Shown in pieces: positions 22,482 through 36,600 of a stretch of 64,000 nt of DNA (position 1 is the first letter of the stretch; each line of letters begins with the position of its first letter). This DNA is from Glossina fuscipes (Eukaryota; Arthropoda; Insecta; Diptera; Glossinidae). The stretch is from contig NW_023998490.1 of NCBI RefSeq assembly GCF_014805625.2, forward strand, positions 3,067,987 through 3,131,986. The letters are read 5' to 3'. Under the pieces are notes generated by a model that did not search any database, had not been told where the DNA came from, and was given only the letters and a program-made list of their open reading frames with translations. A program made the translations under genes and the position numbers.

Positions 22482-25400
22482 TCACCTTAAACGAAGGAGT
22501 ATCCAAAATTCTCTCCGAATCGAGCATAGACTCTTTGGTTGTTATTATTGTTAACAATAATCTTGGTTATTTAATAATAAATGACACATACAGTAACACA
22601 TAAACTTGTTTGACACAAACAATCACAAAACCGCAGTAAATAACAAGAGTTCTTTCATTTTAACTTATTATAAGTTTAACGTTCCTGACCGCACCGTTTT
22701 TGTATTTTTTCAGTCAAACACAAAAAAATTATGCATGAACTTTAATATTCCTACGTATGTGTGATAAACGCTAAAAAATGTATGCTGCCAGCTATTGAAA
22801 TGCATTCACATGCGAACAAAACGCGACTAGACGTAGCAATGAAATTCATTCAATTTCCAAGTACCTATGCAATCGTCAGCATGTGCTAGTCAGTATTTTT
22901 TTTCTTTTTCATATAAGCTATTCAACCAGCAAGTCTGTCATCTAGTGCACACCAACACATGCAATATCGACTCAGTTAGTTTATTTACAGATAGCTACGA
23001 CACATAAGCAAAGTAATAAAAACAATGTATAGAATGCAAATAAAAAAACTGCACAATAAATAAAAAACAAATTGTATAGAACAAAAAAAAAAAAAAAAAA
23101 ATAATAAGAAAGTTGGATTTGTTTTATAGCGAATTTTTGTTACCCACCAACTCAAATTTACTCAAATTTACAGAATATTTTTTTTAAAATTCAGTTGACA
23201 ACATTCGTCTAGCCTTGCCTCAGGAATTATTTGCACTACATTTCGTTTCTTGTAGACATAAGTGCTAAGTAATGATTTTCTGTTTCTTATGGGTATGTTG
23301 TTGATATCACTTTTTTCCTTTTTATTTACATCATTGCTTTAGACGGTCCCTTTGAATGTTTTTATTGGTTTGAGATTATAGTTCTCTTCGTCAATCGTTA
23401 CCATTACTTATTCGTATTTATGCCACAGAAGAGTTAAGCTGTGATTATCAACTAAGAATATAAGGGACAAACGGAAAGGGTTAAATCAACTCTGACTTTT
23501 ACACTGATAAAGAGTATATGCACACTTCATGGATGTACGGTACGTATGGTTATGCTAAACGGAACGACAGGTTTCATATAACAATATCACAATATCACAT
23601 CGTTGTGAATGCAAAAATAATAAAAGAGAAGCAAAAATTACGAAACCTCCATTGGAACAAGACACTCTGTAGACTTACACATCTCTTTGCCTTGCAAACG
23701 GCTGTAAGTACTAAGTAGTATCGTAAAGCGAAAGGGTATTTGCCTCTTTTTTTTTTTTTTTTTTTGGTGTTGCGAAGATCGATTATACGTCAAACAAATA
23801 AAAGCAGAATTGTTTCTCCTCTTTGTCATAGTAGCATAATAGCAATAACTACTACTAAATGCTTACGTATTCTATGCGCTTAAATGTAAATGAAAGCATC
23901 TGTGAGTCGAAAAAAAGCACACACGTATATAGACATGTGTGAAACTGTATAATTAAGCGAGTATCAGTTGTGTCCATGAAAATGTACTACCTATCATATA
24001 CATAATGCAACAATGTCGATATCGAGCAACAACTTTGCATCTTTTCAATCTTACACTTTTGGAAACAAACATTTTTAACCGAGCGATGCGAGTATACAGT
24101 TTTCGGACGCTACTCAATCTATGAATTCGGTATGAATAGTTATGAGAGTAAATAAACGTGTAAACAGCGAGAAATTTTCTATTCTTGCACGAGAAATTAA
24201 AAAAATACAACTTCTATTTACTTGCAAGCATGTATGCACGGCTCTGTGTGTGTATGCGTGCAAAATAGCTGATTAACAGTTAATGTGGAAGGGGAGCAAC
24301 CAGAGAAAACGAATGGAATGATATTTAAAGAGAGTAATCCCCGGCCAAAGTATATTTCAATAATTACAAAAACAATTTCTCTACTCGCGAGAGTGTAACA
24401 TGAGAATTTTAAACGTAACTAACTAAAAAGCTTGTAAAGAAGAGAACATTTTAAAGCATAATAGAGAAATTGATTTCTCACTTTAGAACGAACTTTCCGG
24501 CACCCATCCATTCATTCGGTTTGTTTTATTTGTAAAAGAATTTTTTTACTTCAAAGGCAATGACATTGTACGTAATGTTCTTGCATTTTCCCCTTAACCC
24601 TTAAACGCATATGCGAATTCCGAATTGTCTACATTGTATTTCAACCTAATCTTAAAACTTATTTGATAAAAAAATTTTAATAAAATAAAGCTTGATACGT
24701 AAAGAGAAATGAGGTTTTAATTATACGATCTAGATCTACATCGTTATACTTTTAAGGGTTAACACAACGGTTTCAAGGGGGTGCAGATAGTTAGTCTATA
24801 AAACAATCAAATTAAATTATCTGAATTAATAATTTAATTAATTAATAATGAGTTTATCTTCAGACAAACTTGGCCAATTATTTAAGTTTACACCTAACAG
24901 TGTTGAAAAAGAAAACTATAAGCCAAAGTTTGGGAGGTTTTCGGATGGAAATCAAGATCTGAAAGGATCTACAGGCTTTCTATTTTAACTTGTAAATCAT
25001 CGGGTTCATCTACACCTTGAATAAGAAACGCAGAAAACCCCATGACGATCAAGCATACAATACTTATAGGTTTGATACGAGATTACGAGTTATATTTTCG
25101 ATTTTTTGAAACAAAATTTCAATCTATGGTATAAAATCGTTGCAATATTTGCCTTTCGGTAATACTTTGTTTGAATGAAATCAACCATAGGACAAGTGAA
25201 AGTATTAAATATATATATAGAACTTAAGCCAGTGTTTTGCTTATTTATTCTGTTTTTTCAAAACAATTTTAGAAATACGTTGACTTACTTCCATGAGCAG
25301 CTTTAATTTGGAAAAATCAATTGCTTGAAATTCGAAGTTCGCCTTTTAAGTTATCTTTCTCTTTCTTCATAATGGTCACGCGTTTAAATAGATAGGGGCG

Positions 25401-28400
25401 ATACTTCAACTTGCGGTAGCGACTTTTTCGTCCAAATAAACTTTCGGTGGGAAAATCTTGATATTGTACAAACTTTCTCAATAATTCATTGGCTGAGGTT
25501 TCATAATAAAACATTTGGATGAATCCTATTAAATAAGGCAATCTTTTAGTCTCGAACATAGTGCAACTTAAACTTTTCGACATCCTTCCGAAATGCATCA
25601 CGATCCAAGGATAATTGCGGTCGGTAATGATCAATTTATCTACGATATTCCAAATATCCGTTTTGAACAAAATATTATCACCCAATTGTATATAGAAAGC
25701 CCCCTTCTTGTGGGCATAAGCCATTAAATAAACGTAGTCTTGATTTTGCTTCGTGCACCGTTGCGCAAGTTTCATTGAATCATGCGCGAATTCTAGTTAA
25801 TATGACGATTCTGGAGCAATCACATCAATTAGACCATTTTCTAGGTGACGTTTAAAATTCTTTTCAACAAGTTTCCAAATTCGCAACACAGAGTTAAACT
25901 TCTTTTCACCTATAAACACTACAATTAACGTTTGTTTCTGTTGTTCTTCTGTCATTTTCGTTATGAGATCATTCAGGGTATCGCAAAGGTAAGATTGATT
26001 TTTTTTTGCTAAAGTGATAATGCCAAAAACCATCCATACCCCTGAACGGTTATGCGATATTAATAAAGCCGGCCTTAAAGAATTTGGATCATTCAACAAA
26101 TGCGGCCGGAAATCGAAGGTCGTTGGAAAAGCAACGCTGGGTGATAAGCTTGTTTCACCCGTCAAATTGTTAAATAAATTTTTGCGAATGTCCGGAGACA
26201 GACGCTTCAACAAACTTGCTTTCTTACCGGGTTCTGCTTCACCAATTACGTCGATACCTTGAGATCTTTGTTGTTTAATTATATACTGAGAAAGTAAAGC
26301 GATATCTTCTTCTTTTGTCCTAATTGTTGCTTCCAAATCTCGCAATTGAAGTTGATAACTGTTTATTCGTTGCGAAATGTGAATATGTTTGATATAAACT
26401 GTTTTCAATACACTGATTACTGTGCCAATACAACATAGTCCGATGAAAATTGGCGGTAATAGGTAAAGCATTTGATATTTTTTAAACATTTTCAATTTAA
26501 TTTTTTTGAAATTTCTTGCAATTTTTTCTGTTTTTTTTTTTTTTTTTTTTTTTTTTTTGGAGACCCTTTGAAGGGGGTTATAATTTCTTACCCATCAAAT
26601 TCACAGTCTTAAGAATTTTTTGGTTAGTTTGAATTTTTTGATGAATCTTTTCTCAAATTTTTGATTTTATTGGTTTATTGGTTTGTTAATACTTATTTAC
26701 AATGAAAATAATTGTTTCTATCTAGTTGGGGTTACAAGCTGAAGTTGGTTTTATTAACGACATCTTCGATTCGTTACTTTTTACATACTATCTATAGGCT
26801 GAGATTGCCCACCTGTCTTGAATATTTGGCTAACAAAATGTGGGATGTAATCTTCTTCTTCTCTTATTCAGCAAACCAAAAAACGAAAACTCGCTGACAT
26901 GTGTAAGGAATGCAATCTAGTAGAAAGCTTTATTTATATCAAAAAAATTTCTTTTAACAATGACAATCTACTAGTGTTAAAAAGAAAAAAAAAAAAAAAC
27001 AACTAAAAGCACAATTGAAGACATTATAGGCGGTAAAGGTCGGGCAATATATACCTTAGACAGCTTCGTCTAATACCAAGGCGATTGCTTTTTTTTATTT
27101 AAAAGCATTCCTTTCATGAAAACCCTCACATTGCAGCGTGCCCAAAATGTCATTTGACGTCAAACAAATTTACCAAACATAATTTACTTATTAAATATTT
27201 CATTATTTTTCATAAATATGCCTGCTTCTAAAATATAAACCTATGTGGTCCAGATTCAATCCGAATAGTTTTTATAACAAAATGCTACTACAAATCAATT
27301 TTCATTATAAAACATTAAAAAATTAAACTTTTTCCGAAGGAACTTACTATTGATGAGAAAGCTTATATGAAGTGGGTATCGAAAAACAGATCCATTTCGT
27401 TCAAATATACTCCAGCTATATGAAAAATTTGCACAATAAAAATTTAAAAATTATATTTTTTTTGGCATATAAGGGTCTTAGTGTTCAAAAATACGCTTAA
27501 TTCATCCAAATTTAGCACAAATAAATTTCACATAAAGTTATCGTGTTGTTAATCATGATCAAACCGTCGATGTTCGAAAGAAAACATTGGCTAAAGAAAG
27601 GCTAATATTTTTTTAATAATTATAGATAATATACGTAAGAATATAAGAAGTTAACTTATCGTCAAGTAGCGTTTCATTAGAAAATATAATTTTAAAAATT
27701 TTATAAAAAGTTCGAAAGAAAAGAATGGACTATGCTGCAATTATGCTGCTTGCACAGCTCGTTTTTCAAGAAAAGCACCTTCAAAGTTTCAATACAGATT
27801 GCCAGAGCGATGATTATTTGCTTTGCTTTATATACACCACCGAGGGATGAGGGGTACATTCATTTCGTCAAAACGCTCACAACGCTCAGAAGGAATCATC
27901 AGAGACTCCGCAAAGTGTTAACATTCTTTGTCGACATTAAATTCTGAATCGATTTAAGCATGTCGTCTGTTCATTTGTGTAACGTCTGTTGTAATCATTC
28001 TCTTGGTCGCAAAAATTAAGCCATGAACCGCACATTTGACGGAAACATTGGAAGATCTTGCGTGCTGGCTTGTTTTGTGAATGGGAGAAATCGGTCGAAG
28101 GACACGCCCACCGCATTAGGTAAACTACTAAACACCTCTCTTTTCCAGAAGGAATAAAAAATCGATTGTTTGCTCATTACTCATAAGCTGCACCAGGTAA
28201 ATGTACAAAAATTTCAATGCATGTTCTATGGGCGATGCTGCAGCAACTGTACATAAAAAATTGAAAAAATTGACCATGCCTGCCCATTATTAAAGTGTAT
28301 CAAATTTTAATTTTGTTTTCAAACACCGTAACGAAGCTTTAAAAACCCCATTAAGAATATTAATTCTAGGCTAGTTTCCAATCTGGAATACGTCGAAACA

Positions 28401-30625
28401 AGTCCGTCTGTCTATTCTCTGCGCAACAGTGAAGTATTTGTGCTAAACATTCTCCCGCCAGCGAAAACGAAGTTATCGCCTACAAATTTGCAAAAGAATT
28501 TGGAAGCGACTTAATTTTTCCGAAGTACATGCCTACAACGCCTACACGGCTATGCGACAAAATTTTTATTTTGAAAATAGAAAAGATCGGTCGCGCCCGC
28601 TCCATCTTACAATTCTTTCTCCATCTTTTAATTCTTTTTGTTGTTTTTAGGATAACGGTTATTCGTATCACGACCGAATATAATTTTCTTACTTGGTTTA
28701 TATTATTCCTGAATATTTAAAATCAAAAAAATGCGCAGCGAAACAAAACGAAATGAAATATATCAATAAAACAATGAAAATTTAAATTAATTCACAATTT
28801 CGTGCTAATTACTTTTATACTTTGGACAAAGACCGTCGTTGCATATTCTAGAGTTAGTAGACTAAATGGCAAACCCAACAGAAATTCGTTATTTGATGAT
28901 GAATATACATATAATAAATAACAAGATCATGCAATGCAAAGAGTCTTGTTTTGTCTCCAGTATTGTCGTTTACGCACACATAAGTAAATGCATATCGTAC
29001 GGATTTATTAATATNNNNNNNNNNNNNNNNNNNNNNNNNNNNNNNNNNNNNNNNNNNNNNNNNNNNNNNNNNNNNNNNNNNNNNNNNNNNNNNNNNNNNN
29101 NNNNNNNNNNNNNNNNNNNNNNNNNNNNNNNNNNNNNNNNNNNNNNNNNNNNNNNNNNNNNNNNNNNNNNNNNNNNNNNNNNNNNNNNNNNNNNNNNNNN
29201 NNNNNNNNNNNNNNNNNNNNNNNNNNNNNNNNNNNNNNNNNNNNNNNNNNNNNNNNNNNNNNNNNNNNNNNNNNNNNNNNNNNNNNNNNNNNNNNNNNNN
29301 NNNNNNNNNNNNNNNNNNNNNNNNNNNNNNNNNNNNNNNNNNNNNNNNNNNNNNNNNNNNNNNNNNNNNNNNNNNNNNNNNNNNNNNNNNNNNNNNNNNN
29401 NNNNNNNNNNNNNNGAACAAAAGTGCATTTCATCAGGTTTGTCAAGTTGCTTTATTAGGCTGGGTCGCAACCTGCGTAAATTACGTTATGTTTATATATC
29501 TTTTACTTGATCGATGGAAATTTAATGAAGCAGAGCGCTTTCAAAAAGCGCTTGTATTAGTTAATAGTTGGAACATAGATTGATTTTACTCTATACGATA
29601 TATGAGAAATAATACGCTCTTCACTCAATGTCCCACTTTCAAGTCAGAATTCTTGTTAGGTTTCCTCACTAAAGACTAATCCACAGCTTCAATTAATTTT
29701 TGAAATATACATTTTTATGTACTTCTTCGAAGCGATGTGGGTTTGATATATCATTATTATTATTATTATTATTATTATTGCAAAAGCATCTAAGGCCACT
29801 GGCGTTAAGGAAAACCCTACCGCGCTTATGACTTGAATTCATGGCCATTGAGTTGTTAGTTGTTAGTTAGTTAATTAGATTTGATACAAATTTTCATAGT
29901 AAGTAACTTGCATCGGCATCGTATATGAGCATATTGAATATCGCAAAATGCCTCCTTAAAGAAAGAATTAGCAGACACCTCTATCTGTGCTTATTCTATA
30001 CGATTTTTTGTCAGATTTCCTTAAACTCCGTTTAATTTTGTTACCTAAAAAAAAAAAAAGGATCAACAAATGACTGATTTTGTCATTGCTTCTTGATTTT
30101 TAATCTTACGTATGGATCTACAATATTTTGTATGCTCTCACTTTTTAATGGGTATATATGGATATTCCTAGAAAAAATTCAAAACTTTGCATAGGAAGAA
30201 CAACATTAGTCGTACGAAATTGATAATTATTATAACATATGGTAACCTTAAGTCATTTGCTTCTAATAAAAGTAGCTGTCTGCACAATTGTCTATGCATA
30301 TCCAAGTGATATTTGTACGTATAAATGTAGGTACATTTGTATATGTTTCAGTTAAATTGCAAATAATGTGTGTTCCTTAGAATAATAAATTTAACAAGAA
30401 TTACTGACAGTTTAATATGACACTCACTGAAAGCTATTTCTTATGTTTATAATTTCAGAATATTTGCACATTAGCTAGCAAATATTGCTAAAAGCCAATG
30501 TCGCTAAAGAATACATTGACAACTTCGTCCATAATCTGGGATGATCTAATAAGGGTAGATTTGGTTAATCGTAAAGGTCAATGTCTACAACTATAAATCG
30601 ATTGAATATTATATATTCGCGAATT

Positions 30626-30660
<35 letters not shown>

Positions 30661-33600
30661 AGTAATTTCGCCAGAGAAATAAATTCTAAGACTAAACTCT
30701 TAAAAGCACTACCATCTAAGGCTATCGGCTTTTATTAAAAACTCTACCGCACTTGAGATTCGAAACCACGACCATGGACTTGCTAGTCGAGATCCCTCGC
30801 CTTCGGCTCTTCAGGCGGATGATGCGAATTTTCATACTGGTGCAAAGAAAGAAATTTATTTTTGATTTCGGACGAAATTTCCAACATCCACGGGCTTATA
30901 ATATACATATAGGAATTTAATTGCCACATATGGCATTTACGCCATCCTATCTACGGTGTCCTATCTATCGTTTTAGATTAAATTTGTATGCAACCCTTTA
31001 GCACGTGACCGGTAATTTTATAAGACAAATATCATATTTATCTACTACATGGTCAATAGATATTAGATTTTAAGATTTAGTTCGAGTTAATTCCCGAAGC
31101 TTAACTTTCTACAAATTTCACGCCATAATTCTTAAAAAAAAAAAGAAGGGGGTGAGAAGGAATTTGAGAATAAGCTTCTAGAAATGGAAGTCGTAACTGT
31201 GGTTTTAAAAGACCAACTAGCGATAGGCAAACATGTCAAAGTCGACTTCGCATTTTGTGGTTGCAGAGAATACATCTACTTTATGGCGTCGCTGATGTAT
31301 ATTTCAATCAGGGTTACAAACGTTTGATAATCAAACAATGTCTGATAATCAACGTATGTCTGTCTGCGCTCCGGGATGGACACAATTTAGACTGACATTT
31401 GATTCAGATCGTAGGTAGTTAGTGAAATTTTCCAATTCTATGAGCATATTCAAGATTCAAGTTTTTATATTAAGATTTTTGCAATTCCATCGAATAAATA
31501 GTCGCTAACGATGAAGAGTATGTGCTTATATTCGTAAATCCGTATATCCGTATAAAAGAAGAGAAAGTCCTAATAATGATCATGAATCGATATATCATTA
31601 GTGTTTATTATTGTGTTAATTTTGTGCAGACAAGTTTAATGGAAGAAAGGTAAGAGGTAATGATGAAACTTTGTTGCCCGCTGCCCCTATTATTGAGAAA
31701 GGGAAGCAGAATTTTAGTTTGATTGCTAAGACAAGCGAATCTGGAGTTAAAACGGTTTACACATTTTTATAATCCCACAGGGGAATACAGTTTATGTAAA
31801 TGCGATCGGGAGAGTGGCCAAGGCTCAAACTTTTGCGGAATGTAAATTGCCTTTGCATTAAGTGTCGTAGGGATCTTTTGGTTCTCTTTATGGCAAGGCC
31901 ATGAAGTATATCACGGTTCGACATGAATATATACAGGAGCGTGTATAATAAAGAGATAAGAAGCAGATAGACGCACAGGAGGCTATAAAATGCTATTTTG
32001 ATTTTATTGTCACATTAAAAGGTCATTTAAAAGAAAAAAAATTACATACAATGAATTTGCCCGTACGTGCTCAACAGATGCGGGCGTAAAAAGGTTACAC
32101 ATATGTACTTACAAATTAAAATAATTTTAGATTTGTTTTTACACCAGTCATGTCTAAGCGATATAATATAAAGAAGAAAACGCATAAAACAAGTCGGCCC
32201 GTTACACTCATTTGACATTTTCGGCTGAACGAGCAACGATGTAAATAAACAATCGTGCGCTTATATATGTACGTATGGGCGATCAACGCGGCGATAACTT
32301 GTTTAGTAAGCGGGAATCGATGTTTTTTTTTTTTTACCGGCTATGTGTACACACACAGACACACACACACCCACATTTATTTATTATTTGCAAATAATTT
32401 TTTCCGCCGCCGTTTTTATCGTCGCCAGTGTGGTCATATTTTGTTAAGTGCACATTAAGTGAGTGTTTAATGTGAAAAAGATTTTCTTTTTATAAATATA
32501 CGTATCTAACATGTTTAGGTATATGCATTGTTATGTGAATTTCACACAAGTTTATGTACATACTTTTGTGTCAAAATATTTTAATAGATTGTTATCTATT
32601 AGATGTTTTTTCTGTTGGTATTAGGCATTTTCACATATTTTTATGAATGTGGGTCAAAGTTACACAATTTGCATTTTTTCTTTCTTGTAAGAATATTGAA
32701 AACTATTAAAAATTTCTTCGCAGTTGCACAATTTATAAGGGAATGACGACTGGCTACTATTGAAGCAACGTGAAGTACCAAACAACGTATCAACATGTGC
32801 AACGATTACATTACGACGATTTTGGACTTTTCCCCACATCAAATAAGAGTTTTCCATTTAGTATTATTGACCGATTTAGTGCATATAGAAGCTGACAAGG
32901 GAGCGCTCAAAATTACATTGCCAACCTTGCCTTGATATCAATGACAAAAAAGTTCGAGGACAATGAACTGTAAGGCTTATTGGGTGGAAATCCCGCTTAA
33001 ACTTTCAAAAAACTTTCAAACAGTTTAGCAGTTAATGACTCAACTGTTTCTAGAAATTTACGCACGATGGGGAAAATCCAAAAGGAGGGAGAACAGCTAT
33101 CGTACGATTTCGCTGAAAACGCCATTTCGAAGGGTTTCAAAATTGTGGCGATGAAAAGTGTGTCCATTTCGGCAAGCCCAAGCGCTAAAAAATGTGTTTG
33201 TCCAGGAGACCCGACAACAAAGCAGAATGGTTGTAGCCAGAAAGTTTTGCTGTCCTTATGACGGGATCAGCAAGTTGTAGGTGTATAACGAGCTGCTAAA
33301 ACGGAATAAAATTGATACTGCAGATGACCGCCGACGTCGATTGAACAACGCGCCGGCCACACATTGCAAGAGTTATTAAGGGTACCCCGTTGGAGCTCGA
33401 ACGGAAAGTTCTGCCGCACTCAGCATTCTTATCAGACGAAGCGCCTTCTGATTATTTCCTGTTCAGAACGATGCAGCGCGGTTTGGTTGACACGCGGCCC
33501 CGCAAAGTTGAAGAAATTCTACGACACGATATCGGCATGTTGCCAGAAATATGGTAAAGTGTAGAAAATGATGGAAATTATTTTGATTAACATATATTGC

Positions 33601-36600
33601 GCCAATTTTTCGCAATAAATGCCCCTGTAACGTGAAAAAATGATCAGAATACATGGAAGCACCTATTACTAAATTTTGATTTGTAATTTGTTATATCATT
33701 TTCTGTGCTTGAACATTTGAAATTTATTCTTTTCATTTTCATTGCAATATTTTATGAAATTTTTTCTTTTCAATATTCGTCGTAATTTATGATTGCACGA
33801 AATATGTGAAATACGTTGTATAATTAGAAAGAGGAAATTCCCAAAAATACGTAAGAGTTTCTTAAAATTGTTAAAGAAAAACAATTCCAAGAAATAATTT
33901 CACAAATTTTTCGTATATGCGCCACAGAAACGTGTAGAACACAATTAACAATAGTATTCCTTAACAGCAGTTTCTTATGAAACAATTCACAAAAACCTAA
34001 AATTGCCTTCTAGTTCGCTACATACAACATATCATCAACAGCAGCAGCAGCAACCGACGGGTATAATCGGTACGGTTGAGGTTATTTCCATGCAAGAAAG
34101 TTTACGATTCTTTCTAATTTCCTAAGGACAATCAATAAAACACTCTACAAAGATAAATATAAATAGATCGGTTAACACCCCTACGTGCTTGTTTCGAATC
34201 AGCAAACTACCGCCAATAAGTTGTTATTTTCAACGGCGAAGACATACTATAATCCTTCTGAAGGGAATGCTGGGTTAAGACGTTATTTTCCATTATTTTG
34301 AAAATAACAAAAAGAGCATCATTAAAATCCTTGCAATTTGTAGGCAAATGACTGAAGTGCCATAAATTTTGGCAGGCATTGTCGAATTACTTAATGGCGT
34401 GTTATGATCAATTCTGCCAATGATTGCTTTTTTAACTTGTAACTATATTTTGATCATTCGTTTTACTCTCTAAATGAGACGAGTTACCCTAAAAAGAGAC
34501 CACGTCAGAATTCATGTGGTTTCGTTTCTCAATAATTTTAATCTTCTAAAAGGTGTTGCTTTTTAAAGAATTCAACCAGTTTTGTTTTCCTTCGAGGTTA
34601 AGTGAACGAAATAAAATGAAATTATTGCTGTAACGTATTTTTTGATAAGCGAAGATGTTGTCATCCAAATAACTTTTACTTACGGTCCATTTGAGAAATG
34701 TTTTAAAAATAAGGAGAATTGTTTGACTGCTTCTTCGCCAATTGTCTACTAAGCATAAGCCGATGTGATGGTAAGAAGATATATTTTTATTTCATTTAAC
34801 ATTTAAATCTATTTTACGTTTATTTTCCTTTTTTTTTATTTGCTACTTGGCATTTTATCGCAAAATGTGTTCATTCTTCTTCTTTTCGTTTTTATTTTTT
34901 TCGCTTAAATATTTTATATTTAGCTTTTTGTCTACGTAACACGTTCGACATTCAAATGTTTTCGTATAAAATACATAAATGCATGGATGGCATTTGTTTA
35001 AAATAGATTTCTGACTGAGGGTACTTTCTCGTAGCGCCTTAAGAAAAATTTCTCTTTGTTTTTTCATTGCTTTGCTTTGACGTTTGTCTGATTGCATGAA
35101 AGGCAATGAAAACATTTCGAAATGAAATAAGTGAGCTTGATAAATATTTCCATGTTTATAGAATTTACAAACACTTGGTTTCTAACCTAATTCAGTTTAG
35201 CTCACCAGCAGAAGAAAAGAAAATTTTGTATCGCAAATACCTTAGCATGTGTAAATAAACAGATACCCGTCATAAAGTAAAACTGGAATTTAGTATTTAA
35301 CAGAGCGAAAGCTCATAAAAAGCAACAATAATAACGTGAGTGAGCAGTAAGTGCCAAAAAAAAGTTTTTTTTTTTAAACAAATAAATTGCGAAAACATGT
35401 GTTAAAGCTTTTAAGGAATGCAAAGATTGTACGAATACATGCATACATTGTAATATGCACTTAAAGTGCGCTTTAGTATTATATGTAAGCATTTATATAC
35501 ACATATACAATACTCAGCTGTTATTAATATGCGTGGGTTGTTTACTTACATATGTATACACATATAAGTATATAAGTATATATATATATGCATGTGCTGT
35601 TTACATACTGTTCATGGCGATGGAATGACACACAGCTATGCGGTGCGGTGCTATGCACACCTCCTTAAATAAACTTGATAAGCAAATATGTGTGTGTTTA
35701 TGCGTATCTTTCATATATGTCTCTCGGAAGGTATTTCCTCACGAACACGTACATTACGTATGTGCATATGTGTGTATGCAATTTATTTTTATTACTGCTT
35801 TGTGTAATTAAAAAGGTGACCTTTTTTTGAAAAACACTTTCTGAGAATAAAATTATTTGGAAATTCCTTGCTTTCGTTAGTTAGGGTTACTTTAAGGATT
35901 TACTTTACTTAGGGTGTTTGTAAAATTTTATATTGACTGCACATTTTATGTGTTTGACATCCTGGCGCCGTTTTAATATTCTTCTTTGTACGCTAATTTC
36001 AAGTGCATTTACTTTCAAAGAATTTATTTTTTTAAAGCAGGTAAATTTTGAAGATTTTCCCTCAACGGACGACGTGAAATATTTAACACCGGCCTTGTTC
36101 GCTTGCAATTATGGAAACAATAATTAAAAAGACGATCTAAAAAAAAATTTGTTAATTTCTAGAAAAAGTTTGGTGTTAATTACGTATTGTATAGCTTCTC
36201 AAAATTTGCATAAGTTTTTAAGGACCACATTTGCAAATGACTTCAGTCGAATCAGTTGAAAGTCGCCATTTCATACCAAAACATCTGGTTTTGCTTAAGA
36301 TCATTGATATTTTAGATTGTTTTCGACCTGAATAAATGCGCTTTTCGTCTTATAATCGTTAAAGAGAACGTTACCGTTACTTTTAATAAATTGCAAATAT
36401 CACTGTCATTGTCGATCTGCTATTGTTTAAGGTCAAGCCTAAGCTGGATTCAGCTATGTCGGTCGCTTCACTAACCTCAAACTTTAAATGGATTAAGCAA
36501 CGCCTTTCTCTCGACCAATAATCTGTTGCTGCTTAAGGGTAGACCTTAAGATTGGTTGGCTTAAGTCTTTCGTTCATTGACGTTTTGTACTTAATGTCAA

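Larger units (their letters stand above)
21550..25310. other. intron sequence, no gene recognised
   Basis: AT-rich sequence with microsatellites. Short open frames here overlap on both strands and have no recognisable motif. Confidence 0.45.

Noticed and set aside
28854..29510. Long ORFs with X residues, also at 62368-62788
   Set aside because: They exist only because runs of N carry no stop codons.
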